Below the pieces are notes generated by a model. It was not told where the DNA came from, ran no database searches, and saw nothing but the letters and a program-made list of their open reading frames with translations. A stretch of DNA of 64,000 nucleotides from Sphingomonas sp. PP-CC-1A-547 (GTDB lineage: Bacteria > Pseudomonadota > Alphaproteobacteria > Sphingomonadales > Sphingomonadaceae), in assembly GCF_003610375.1 (NCBI RefSeq), contig NZ_RAPZ01000015.1, positions 62,001-126,000 on the forward strand, read 5' to 3'. Below, piece after piece: positions 42,674 to 50,259 of this stretch (positions are counted from its first letter, which is position 1; every line of letters begins with the position of its first letter). The translations under genes were made by a program, and so were the position numbers.

Positions 42674-44392
42674 ATGGCCGATACTCCTCCCGACGCCTCC
42701 ACGCCGACCCTCCCCGATCTCCAGCATTGGACGTGGGTGATGGGGCGTGCGCAGCAGATGATGGTGGAGCAGGGGCTCGCCGCGATGCAGGCCAAGCCCG
42801 AGAGGATTCCTGCGATTCCGGGCTTTACCGACCCCGCCACGCTGGAGCGCGCGCGCGATTTCTGGACCGAGAGCCTGACGCTGTGGCAGCGGTTTCTCGA
42901 TCCGGCCAAGGCACCCGAGGCCGCGCCGGTGACCGACAAGCGCTTCAAGGCGCCGCAGTGGCGTGAGCCGGTGTTCGACCTGATCCGGCAGAGTTACGAA
43001 CTGATCGGCGACCACATGCTGCGCGGCGTCGAGGCGGTCGACGGGCTCGACCCCAAGCAGAAGGAACAGCTGCGGTTCGCGACCAAGGGGTTCGTCGATG
43101 CGATGAGCCCGACCAATTTCGCGCTGACCAACCCGCAGGTGATCGAGAAGACGATCGAGACGCGGGGTGAGAATCTGCTGAAGGGTCTGCAGAATATGAT
43201 GGCGGATCTTGCCCGCGGGCAGGTGACGCATACGCCGGACGGCGCGTTCGAACTCGGCCGCAACCTGGCGATGACGCCGGGCAAGGTGGTGAAACGTACG
43301 CCGCTCTACGAGCTGATCCAGTACAGTCCGACCACCGAGAGCGTGCTGGCGACGCCGCTCGTCATCTTTCCGCCGTGGATCAACCGGTTCTACATCCTCG
43401 ACCTGACCCCGGAGAAGAGCTTCATTCGCTGGGCCGTGGAGCAGGGCATCACCGTGTTCATGGTGTCGTGGAAGTCGGCCGATGCGAGCATGAAGGACGT
43501 GGTCTGGGACGACTATGTCGGGGCGCAGGTCGAGGCGATCGATACGGTTCGCGCCGTGCTCGACGTTCCGGCGGTGCATACGATCGGCTATTGCGTGGCG
43601 GGGACGACGCTGGCCGCGACGCTCGCGTTTCTGGCGGCGCGTGACGAGGCGGCGAAAGTGGCCAGCGCGACGTTCTTCACCGCGCAGGTCGATTTCGCGC
43701 AGGCGGGCGAGTTGCAGCATTTCATCGATGACGAGCAGTTGAAGATGGTCGCGTCGCTGTCGCCCGAGGGGTTCCTCGACGGGCGCTACATGGCGACGAC
43801 GTTCAACCTGCTACGCGGGCGCGACCTGATCTGGAACTACGTCACGCAGAATTACCTGCTGGGGCAGGATTACGTGCCGTTCGACCTGCTCCACTGGAAC
43901 GGCGATACGACCAATCTGCCGGCGAAATGGCATCTGAGCTATCTGACCGACCTGTATCGCGACAATCTGCTGGTGACGGGGACGATGACGGTGGACGGTA
44001 CGCCGATCGACCTGACCAAGGTCTCCACGCCGAGCTATGTCCAGGCGGGGCGCGAGGATCATATCGCGCCGGCCGAAAGCGTCTGGAAACTCACGCACTT
44101 GTTCGGCGGGCCGCTGAAGTTCGTGCTGGCAGGGTCGGGGCATATCGCGGGCGTGGTCAACCCGCCGGCTGCCGGGAAGTATCAATACTGGACCAATCCG
44201 GGGGCGCACTCGACGCTTGAGGACTTCGTTGCCGGCGCGACCGAGACGAAGGGTAGCTGGTGGCCGGACTGGGTCGAATGGTTGCGCGCGCTGGGTGCCG
44301 AGACGGTGGCCGCGGACGGTGCGCGGCTGCCGGGAGGGGGGGCTCTGAAGGCGCTCGGCCAGGCACCCGGCGAGTATGTGAAAAGCCGATAG
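42674..44392 (+). CDS. phaC: Class I poly(3-hydroxyalkanoate) synthase
   Basis: A 572-residue synthase that polymerises (R)-3-hydroxyacyl-CoA on granules. The nucleophile Cys307 lies in GYCVAGTT, where the usual box is GYCxGG. The partner Asp is in AGREDHIAP at about 457 and the base His in GSGHIAGVVNPP near 488. The PhaC N-terminal domain begins about residue 60. The VAGTT instead of VGGT is a mild deviation. ATG is preceded by AGAGGATGCC. The phasin gene follows 102 bases later; phaB lies apart at 48494-49216. Confidence 0.95.
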   Translation: MADTPPDASTPTLPDLQHWTWVMGRAQQMMVEQGLAAMQAKPERIPAIPGFTDPATLERARDFWTESLTLWQRFLDPAKAPEAAPVTDKRFKAPQWREPVFDLIRQSYELIGDHMLRGVEAVDGLDPKQKEQLRFATKGFVDAMSPTNFALTNPQVIEKTIETRGENLLKGLQNMMADLARGQVTHTPDGAFELGRNLAMTPGKVVKRTPLYELIQYSPTTESVLATPLVIFPPWINRFYILDLTPEKSFIRWAVEQGITVFMVSWKSADASMKDVVWDDYVGAQVEAIDTVRAVLDVPAVHTIGYCVAGTTLAATLAFLAARDEAAKVASATFFTAQVDFAQAGELQHFIDDEQLKMVASLSPEGFLDGRYMATTFNLLRGRDLIWNYVTQNYLLGQDYVPFDLLHWNGDTTNLPAKWHLSYLTDLYRDNLLVTGTMTVDGTPIDLTKVSTPSYVQAGREDHIAPAESVWKLTHLFGGPLKFVLAGSGHIAGVVNPPAAGKYQYWTNPGAHSTLEDFVAGATETKGSWWPDWVEWLRALGAETVAADGARLPGGGALKALGQAPGEYVKSR

Positions 44393-44422
44393 CGCTACCT
44401 TACGTTCCCGTCATGGTGCAGT

Positions 44423-44439
44423 GCACAATTTTATTGTGC
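44423..44439. promoter_or_regulatory. Perfect inverted repeat upstream of phasin gene (candidate operator)
   Basis: GCACAA, a TTTTA spacer and TTGTGC form a perfect 6-5-6 dyad 55 bases ahead of the phasin ATG. Its place between phaC and the phasin gene suggests an operator. PhaR-type repressors bind TGC-rich dyads near phaP, so that is the best guess. Confidence 0.55.
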
Positions 44440-44494
44440 GGCGCGAGAATTGGTGTATGAAGACCGCGACATAACTCCGAAGAGAGGTGCGTGG

Positions 44495-45175
44495 ATGGTG
44501 GATATCGTGAAACGGACGGCCAAGGCCGGTTCGAAGCCTGCCGCCATCGCGAAGGCTCCTCGGACCGTCGCCAAGCCGGCGAAACCGGCATTCGAGCCGA
44601 TCGCCAAGACGCCGGCACCTCAACCTCTCGCGGCTGCTTTTGTATCGCCGCACACGGACATTCCCGCCCCGATTCAGGCCGTTGCGCCAACGGGGATCCC
44701 TGCCAGCGAAACAAAGGACGCCATAATGGACACGATCCAGAGCATCACCGAGAAGACCAAGGCCCTCTTCAGCGGCGCGAACACTGCCGAATTCAACGAG
44801 CAGGCCAAGGGCGCGATGGAGAAGTCGGCGAAGATGGCGGAAGATTTCGTCGCATTCGGCAAGGGCAACGTCGAGGCGCTCGTCGAGTCGTCGAAGATCG
44901 CCGCGAAGAACGTCGAGGCGCTCGGCCAGGAAGCTGCCGACTACGCCAAGACCTCGTTCGAGAGCGCGACCGAAGCCGCCAAGACGCTCGCCGCCGCCAA
45001 GTCGCCAACCGAGTTCATGAAGCTCCAGGGCGATTATGCGCGCACCGCGTTCGACACGATGATCGCCGAGGGCTCGCGCTCGACCGAGCGGATGCTGAAG
45101 ATGTTCGGCGAGTTCGCACAGCCGATCTCGAACCGCGTTGCGGTCGCGACCGACAAGATGAAGATCTCGGCCTAA
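44495..45175 (+). CDS. Phasin family protein (PHA granule-associated)
   Basis: 226 residues. A lysine/alanine/proline-rich N-terminal stretch of about 70 residues precedes the phasin domain, which is helical and amphipathic: TIQSITEKTKALFSGANTAEF, then VEALVESSKIAAKNVEALGQEA and TSFESATEAAKTLAAAKSP. The ending with SRSTERMLKMFGEFAQPI is usual for the PF09361-like group. Phasins coat PHA granules. ATG at 44495 follows GAGAGGTGCGTGG; an upstream in-frame start at 44450 is less likely. A PhaR-like dyad and terminator flank it. Confidence 0.86.
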   Translation: MVDIVKRTAKAGSKPAAIAKAPRTVAKPAKPAFEPIAKTPAPQPLAAAFVSPHTDIPAPIQAVAPTGIPASETKDAIMDTIQSITEKTKALFSGANTAEFNEQAKGAMEKSAKMAEDFVAFGKGNVEALVESSKIAAKNVEALGQEAADYAKTSFESATEAAKTLAAAKSPTEFMKLQGDYARTAFDTMIAEGSRSTERMLKMFGEFAQPISNRVAVATDKMKISA

Positions 45176-45210
45176 GTCGACAGCGCGCCGCCTTCGGGCA
45201 GTGCGTTACG

Positions 45211-45245
45211 AAAGGGGCGGCCGTCACGCGACGGTCGCCCCTTTT
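45211..45245 (+). terminator. Intrinsic terminator after the phasin gene
   Basis: AAAGGGGCGGCCGTC and GACGGTCGCCCCTTTT form a stem with a short loop (ACGC) and one internal mismatch, ending in CTTTTGCGTTT. It lies about 35 bases after the stop. Confidence 0.8.
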
Positions 45246-45319
45246 GCGTTTGCGGTTTTCGCGTGAGGGGTGTCGGCGCCCCCTTGCCCTTGCCCCCCGG
45301 CATGCCATATTTTGGCAGC

Positions 45320-45718
45320 ATGCTTTTGACCCCTGAAATGACGACTCCCCAGCGGACGGGCGAGCAGATGGCCGAGCGCCGCGACGATAATGGCGAGGAC
45401 GGCCATGATGGCACCGGGGGCGGCACCGGCGCCGGTATCGCGACCAAGACGCGCGCGAAGACGAAACAGCCGACGCCGTACCGCGTACTGATGCTCAACG
45501 ACGACTATACGCCGATGGAGTTCGTCGTGCTGTGTCTCCAGCGCTTCTTTCGCATGGACATGGAAGCCGCGACTCGCGTGATGCTGCACGTCCACCAGAA
45601 GGGCGTCGGGGTGTGTGGCACGTTCAGCTACGAGGTGGCGGAGACCAAGGTGTCGCAGGTGATGGATTTCGCCAAGCAGAACCAGCACCCGCTACAGTGC
45701 ACGCTGGAGAAGGCGTGA
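45320..45718 (+). CDS. clpS: ATP-dependent Clp protease adaptor
   Basis: About 132 residues. The ClpS core is clear: [25 protein letters not shown] at about residues 53-77, [23 protein letters not shown] and the ending [11 protein letters not shown]. The Asn-Asp-Asp of the N-degron pocket and the His in VMLHVHQKG are present. The long N-terminal tail, rich in Gly, Asp and Lys, is low complexity. Starts at 45320, 45338 or 45368 are all possible. It delivers N-end-rule substrates to ClpA, which is not in this window. Confidence 0.93.
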   Translation: MLLTPEMTTPQRTGEQMAERRDDNGEDGHDGTGGGTGAGIATKTRAKTKQPTPYRVLMLNDDYTPMEFVVLCLQRFFRMDMEAATRVMLHVHQKGVGVCGTFSYEVAETKVSQVMDFAKQNQHPLQCTLEKA

Positions 45719-45737
45719 GCCTTACGCTTTGAGCTAA

Positions 45738-45856
45738 TCCTCCCCCGCAAGGGGGAGGTGGCACCGAAGGTGACGGAGGGGAGGCAAACGCCACCCCTGT
45801 TTCGTATCCTCCCCCCCGTCTGGCAAGAGCCAGCCACCTCGCCCTTGCGGGGGAGG
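45738..45856. repeat. Intergenic palindrome, family F copy 2
   Basis: Arms TCCTCCCCCGCAAGGGGGAG and GCCCTTGCGGGGGAGG with GGCACCGAAGGTGACGGAGG inside, the same core as copy 1. It lies between the convergent clpS and Crp/Fnr genes. Confidence 0.87.
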
Positions 45857-45870
45857 GCTGAAGGAAGGGG

Positions 45871-46662
45871 TTACCGCGCTGGCGGCAACCAGCGCAGGTC
45901 GAGCCCTTCGAAGCGGTCGATGTAGTTCGCCGCCTGCGCCAATTGCACCTCGTTAAGCAGCGTGACGCGGCCCATTTCGCGGCGGATCAGGCCGTCCTCT
46001 TCCAGCTGGCGCAGCATGCGGTTGACGTGGACCGCGGTGAGCCCGGTGGCGTCGCCGATCTCCTCCTGCGTCAGCCCGAGCGTGAAGCTGTTGCCCATCG
46101 CGCGATCACGCATCCGCAGTCGGTTGCGCATCTCGAGCAGCAATGCTGCGATACGCGCCTTGGCGGAGGTCCGGCCGAGCGCGGCGAGCCGGTCGGTCAG
46201 CGCGACCTTCTCCATCTGGTTCATCACCATGATGAGCGCCGACAGCCGCGGATGATCGGTGACGAGCCCGGTCATCGCCGAGCGATCGAACGAACACACC
46301 GTGCAGTCGGTCAGCGCGACCACCGTCTCGGGCGAATCGCGGTAGACGAGCGCGGAGACCGCCAGCATATCGCCGGCATAGAGGAAGCGGAGGATCTGGC
46401 GGCTGCCGTCGTCGAGCAGCACATAGCTCATCGCCATGCCACGTTGCAGGATGAAGAGTTCGGCCTGCGGATCATTCTCGCGCACGAGCACGGCACCGCG
46501 ACGCAAGTCTCGCGGGCGCTCCTCCAACCGCGCTAACGCAGCCTTCTCGTTCATCGACAGGTCGATGAGATCGCCGACGCGGTCGGCGAAGCAGCTGTCC
46601 GGCACTCTATAATGGTCCCCAATGTTCGAGAACCACAGAGCAAAGCTAGGATTTCCGCGCAT
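45871..46662 (-). CDS. Crp/Fnr-family transcriptional regulator
   Basis: A 263-residue two-domain regulator. The cyclic-nucleotide-binding-like fold spans roughly residues 30-150 (FILQRGMAMSYVLLDDGSRQILRFLYAGD). A helix-turn-helix of the Crp group follows at about 195-240 (LTQEEIGDATGLTAVHVNRMLRQLEEDGLI). No cysteine cluster typical of oxygen-sensing FNR is visible at the N-terminus. It is divergent from murA with 143 bases between, so it may control its own promoter or murA's. The effector is unknown. Confidence 0.86.
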   Translation of the reverse strand: MRGNPSFALWFSNIGDHYRVPDSCFADRVGDLIDLSMNEKAALARLEERPRDLRRGAVLVRENDPQAELFILQRGMAMSYVLLDDGSRQILRFLYAGDMLAVSALVYRDSPETVVALTDCTVCSFDRSAMTGLVTDHPRLSALIMVMNQMEKVALTDRLAALGRTSAKARIAALLLEMRNRLRMRDRAMGNSFTLGLTQEEIGDATGLTAVHVNRMLRQLEEDGLIRREMGRVTLLNEVQLAQAANYIDRFEGLDLRWLPPAR

Positions 46663-46805
46663 TAAAGTCGATCAAGCGGGGTGTGTTAGCGCTTCGGATG
46701 GCGTGCCGGGTCCCGACGCGGTACTCGACCCCCGGCCAGCATCCGCCTGTCGCCCGATCGATGCGCGGCCCTTGCGCAGAACGCCAGCCGCGATAGACAC
46801 CCGGG

Positions 46806-48089
46806 ATGGACCGTATTCTCATTCGCGGCGGCAATCGCCTGTCCGGGCGCTTGCCCATCTCCGGCGCGAAGAACGCCGCGCTCACGCTGATGCCGTGCGC
46901 GTTGCTGACCGAAGAGCCGCTGACGCTGCGCAATTTGCCGCGGCTGGCGGACGTCGACGGCTTCGGTCATCTTCTCAATCAGTTAGGCGCGTCGACTGCG
47001 ATCCAGGGGACGCGACCGGAGGATTTTGGTCGCGTGATGACGATCCGCGCGGGCAATCTGACCTCGACCGAAGCACCGTACGACATCGTGCGAAAGATGC
47101 GCGCGTCGATTCTGGTGCTCGGGCCGTTGCTCGGGCGGGGCGGTGAGGCGACGGTGTCGCTACCGGGTGGCTGCGCGATCGGTAACCGGCCGATCGATCT
47201 GCACCTGCGCGCACTTGAGGCGATCGGTGCCGAACTTGAGATGGCCGCGGGCTATGTGAAGGCGATCGCGCCGGGGGGGCGCCTGCCGGGCGGACGCTTC
47301 CGCTTCCCGATCGTATCGGTGGGCGCGACCGAGAACGTCGTGATGGCGGCGGTGCTCGCCAAGGGAACCTCGGTGATCGAGAACGCGGCGCGTGAACCCG
47401 AGATAGTCGACCTTTGCAACTGCCTCGTCGCGATGGGCGCGTCGATCGACGGGATCGGCACCGAGACGCTGACGATCGAAGGCCGCGACCGTCTGCACGG
47501 CGCGACCTATGCGGTGATGCCCGACAGGATCGAGGCGGGCAGCTACGCGTGTGCCGCGGCAATTACCGGTGGCGACCTGGAACTGGTCGGCGTGGCGATC
47601 CCGGACATGGGCGCGACGATCGATGCGCTGATCGAGGCGGGCGTATCCGTGACGCCGACCAAGGACGGCGTGCGCGTTTCGTCAGACGGCAAGCTGCAAC
47701 CGCTGACGCTGTCGACCGCGCCGTACCCTGGTTTCGCGACGGACATGCAGGCACAGTTCATGGCGATGCTGTGCATGGCCGACGGCGCCAGCATGCTGAC
47801 CGAGACGATCTTCGAGAACCGCTACATGCACGTGCCCGAACTGGCGCGCATGGGCGCGGACATTCAGGTCCACGGCCGCACCGCGATGGTTCGTGGGGTG
47901 GACAAGTTGGTTGGGGCGCAGGTGATGGCGACGGACCTGCGGGCCTCTATGAGCTTGATCTTGGCCGGGCTGGCGGCGGATGGCGAGACGTCGGTTGGGC
48001 GGGTGTATCACCTCGACCGTGGGTATGAGCGGCTGGAGGAGAAGCTGAGCGCGGTTGGGGCGGATATCGAGCGCGCTAGCGACGGATGA
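46806..48089 (+). CDS. murA: UDP-N-acetylglucosamine 1-carboxyvinyltransferase
   Basis: A 427-residue EPSP-synthase-fold enzyme that adds enolpyruvate to UDP-GlcNAc, the first committed step of peptidoglycan. Lys22 and Asn23 lie in [13 protein letters not shown]. The catalytic, fosfomycin-sensitive Cys123 is in [16 protein letters not shown], and the late [20 protein letters not shown] is typical. Full length for the family. It is convergent with phaB; a palindrome follows 30 bases after the stop. Confidence 0.97.
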   Translation: MDRILIRGGNRLSGRLPISGAKNAALTLMPCALLTEEPLTLRNLPRLADVDGFGHLLNQLGASTAIQGTRPEDFGRVMTIRAGNLTSTEAPYDIVRKMRASILVLGPLLGRGGEATVSLPGGCAIGNRPIDLHLRALEAIGAELEMAAGYVKAIAPGGRLPGGRFRFPIVSVGATENVVMAAVLAKGTSVIENAAREPEIVDLCNCLVAMGASIDGIGTETLTIEGRDRLHGATYAVMPDRIEAGSYACAAAITGGDLELVGVAIPDMGATIDALIEAGVSVTPTKDGVRVSSDGKLQPLTLSTAPYPGFATDMQAQFMAMLCMADGASMLTETIFENRYMHVPELARMGADIQVHGRTAMVRGVDKLVGAQVMATDLRASMSLILAGLAADGETSVGRVYHLDRGYERLEEKLSAVGADIERASDG

Positions 48090-48121
48090 TCATGGAGGGG
48101 CGTAGGTTGAACGGGCGTTAG

Positions 48122-48220
48122 CCCTCTCCCCTCCGGCGAGAGGGTTGGGTGAGGGGCAGACAAGCAATGCTGCGCCTGGAACTGCCCCTCACCCCGACCC
48201 TCTCCCTGGAGGGGAGAGGG
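48122..48220. repeat. Intergenic palindrome, family G copy 1
   Basis: Arms CCCTCTCCCCTCCGGCGAGA with GGGTGAGGGGCAG, and CTGCCCCTCACCC with ACCCTCTCCCTGGAGGGGAG. It lies downstream of murA. Confidence 0.85.
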
Positions 48221-48493
48221 AGTAGGATGCCGGGCATTTCGCGGTGGCTTCCTTGTTGGCCGTGGACGCTGCGGGGTTCGCTTTAGGCAGCGCTACCCTT
48301 CCTGCTCCCCCACGGGGGCGGGGCCCAGGATCAAGCAAGACCGTCCTCTGTAATCCGGTAGACATCTACTCAGCGCCGCCGGCAAAGCCGCCGTCGGACG
48401 GGTTCGGTAAACCGACCCGCCGGCCGTGCCGGGCGCTGCCCGCTTCGCTTTTGCTCGCGGGCATCGGCGCGGACGTTGCCGCGCCTGCGCCCG
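48221..48493. other. Gap between palindrome and phaB
   Basis: About 270 bases without a supported gene. It contains short GC-rich inverted pieces (GCCGGCAAAGCCGCCGTCGG, GCGCCGCCGG) but nothing identified. Confidence 0.4.
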
Positions 48494-49216
48494 TCAGTAC
48501 ATGTGCTGACCGCCATTGATGCTCAACGTCGAGCCGGTGACGAACCCGCCCTCCTCCGAACACAGGAACGCGACACCGCGCGCGATCTCGGTCGCCTGGC
48601 CAAGCCGCCCAACCGGGATCTTCGCCACGATCTTCTCCAGCACGTCGGCCGGCACCGCCGCGACCATGTCCGTATCGATATACCCCGGCGCGATCGCGTT
48701 GACCGTCACGCCGGCGCGCGCACCTTCCTGCGCCAAAGCTTTCGTAAAGCCGTGGATGCCGGACTTGGCTGCAGCATAGTTCACCTGGCCGTACTGCCCG
48801 GCCTGCCCGTTGATCGATCCGATATTGACGATCCGCCCCCATTTGCGCGTGCGCATGCCGGGGAAGACTGCCTTGGCCATGTTGAAACACCCGCCAAGAT
48901 TGGTGTCCATCACCTCTTTCCAATCCTGGTACGTCATCTTCAGGATGGTGCCGTCGCGGGTGATGCCGGCGTTGTTCACGACGATGTCGACATCGCCCAG
49001 ATCGGCGGCGACCTGCGCGCAGCCGGCCTGGCACGCGTCGTAGTCGGCGACGTCCCACTTGTACGCTTTGATCCCGGTGCGCTCGGTGAATTCGCGCGCG
49101 CGGTCGTCGTTGCCAGCATAGGTTGCCGCTACGATCAGGCCCATGTCCTGCAATGCGAGACTGATCGCTTCGCCGATTCCGCGCGTACCACCGGTTACAA
49201 TTGCGACGCGTGCCAT
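48494..49216 (-). CDS. phaB: Acetoacetyl-CoA reductase
   Basis: A 240-residue short-chain dehydrogenase that reduces acetoacetyl-CoA to (R)-3-hydroxybutyryl-CoA for PHA synthesis. The nucleotide motif VTGGTRGIGEAISLAL is at about residues 8-23 and NNAGITRDGTILKM at about 81-94. The catalytic Ser is in IVNIGSINGQAGQYGQ, with Tyr and Lys in NYAAAKSGIHG. The ending GSTLSINGGQHMY is the PhaB type. ATG at 49216 is chosen; longer in-frame starts add residues unlike the family. It is monocistronic-looking, some 4 kb from phaC. Confidence 0.93.
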   Translation of the reverse strand: MARVAIVTGGTRGIGEAISLALQDMGLIVAATYAGNDDRAREFTERTGIKAYKWDVADYDACQAGCAQVAADLGDVDIVVNNAGITRDGTILKMTYQDWKEVMDTNLGGCFNMAKAVFPGMRTRKWGRIVNIGSINGQAGQYGQVNYAAAKSGIHGFTKALAQEGARAGVTVNAIAPGYIDTDMVAAVPADVLEKIVAKIPVGRLGQATEIARGVAFLCSEEGGFVTGSTLSINGGQHMY

Positions 49217-49251
49217 CAGTCTCTCTCCTCGGTTTAGCCTTTTAGAGCAGG

Positions 49252-50259
49252 TTAACCAGCGGCTACCCATCCTTCAAGCTCGCGCGCCAAAATGCTGCGC
49301 AACATTTCCGCGCCGACCGGGCTGTCGTTGAGGCAGGGGAGATAGGCGAAGTGCGTTCCGCCAGCCTCTTCGAAGCTCTCGCGCCCGCGGATCGACAGTT
49401 CCTCCAGCGTCTCTAGGCAGTCGGCGGAGAAGCCCGGCGCGAAGATGGCGACCATGGTTTTGCCCGCCTTGGCGAGCGCGACGAGCGTCTCGTCCGTTGC
49501 CGGCCCCAGCCACTTCTGCGGCCCGAACCGTGACTGGAACGCGATCGTCAACTCGCGCCCCATCCGCTCGCCGAGCAGTCGCGCGGTCTTCTGGCAGTGG
49601 CAATGATACGGATCGCCCTGCTGCAACGTCCGCTTCGGCATCCCGTGGAAGCTGGCGACGATTGCGTCCGGCGTAAAATCGAGCGCCGACAGCCCCTCTT
49701 CGAGCGAGTCCTTCAGCGCGTCGATATAGAGCGCGTCGTCATAGTAAGGCGGCAGCGTGCGGATCGCCGGCTGCCAGCGCAGCCCCGCCAGATGCTTGAA
49801 CGCCTTGTCGTTCGCCGTCGCGGTCGTTGCTGCGCAATATTGCGGGTAAAGCGGCGCGAGCAGGATGCGCTCGCAGCCCGCCGCCTTCATCGCCGTCAGC
49901 CGGTCCGAAATCGACGGATTGCCGTAGCGCATCGCCCAGTCGACGAGCACTTCCGGACCGAACGAATCCTTCAACGCGGCGGCCTGCAACCGCGTGATCG
50001 CGGCGAGCGGCGAGCCGTCCTCACGCCAGACCTGCGAATAGGCGTGCGCGGACTTTTTCGGGCGGGTGTTGAGGATGATGCCCCGCAGGATCGGCTGCCA
50101 CGCGATCTGCGGGATCTCGACGACACGCGAATCGGACAGGAACTCGCCGAGATAGCGCTTCACCGATTTTGCATCGGGGCCATCGGGCGTGCCGAGGTTC
50201 ATCAGCAACACGCCGATCTTTGGTTTCGGAATCGGGGGATGATCGGGGGGCAGGGTCAT
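49252..50259 (-). CDS. hemH: Ferrochelatase
   Basis: A 335-residue enzyme that inserts Fe2+ into protoporphyrin IX, the last step of heme synthesis. Motifs include VLLMNLGTPDGPDAKSVKRYL at about residues 17-37, the active-site ASFHGMPKRTLQQGDPYHCH at about 208-227 and the late EELSIRGRESFEEAGG, then YLPCLNDSP. ATG at 50259 overlaps the stop of the molybdenum hydroxylase gene by ATGA, which ties it to that gene's transcript. Confidence 0.96.
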   Translation of the reverse strand: MTLPPDHPPIPKPKIGVLLMNLGTPDGPDAKSVKRYLGEFLSDSRVVEIPQIAWQPILRGIILNTRPKKSAHAYSQVWREDGSPLAAITRLQAAALKDSFGPEVLVDWAMRYGNPSISDRLTAMKAAGCERILLAPLYPQYCAATTATANDKAFKHLAGLRWQPAIRTLPPYYDDALYIDALKDSLEEGLSALDFTPDAIVASFHGMPKRTLQQGDPYHCHCQKTARLLGERMGRELTIAFQSRFGPQKWLGPATDETLVALAKAGKTMVAIFAPGFSADCLETLEELSIRGRESFEEAGGTHFAYLPCLNDSPVGAEMLRSILARELEGWVAAG

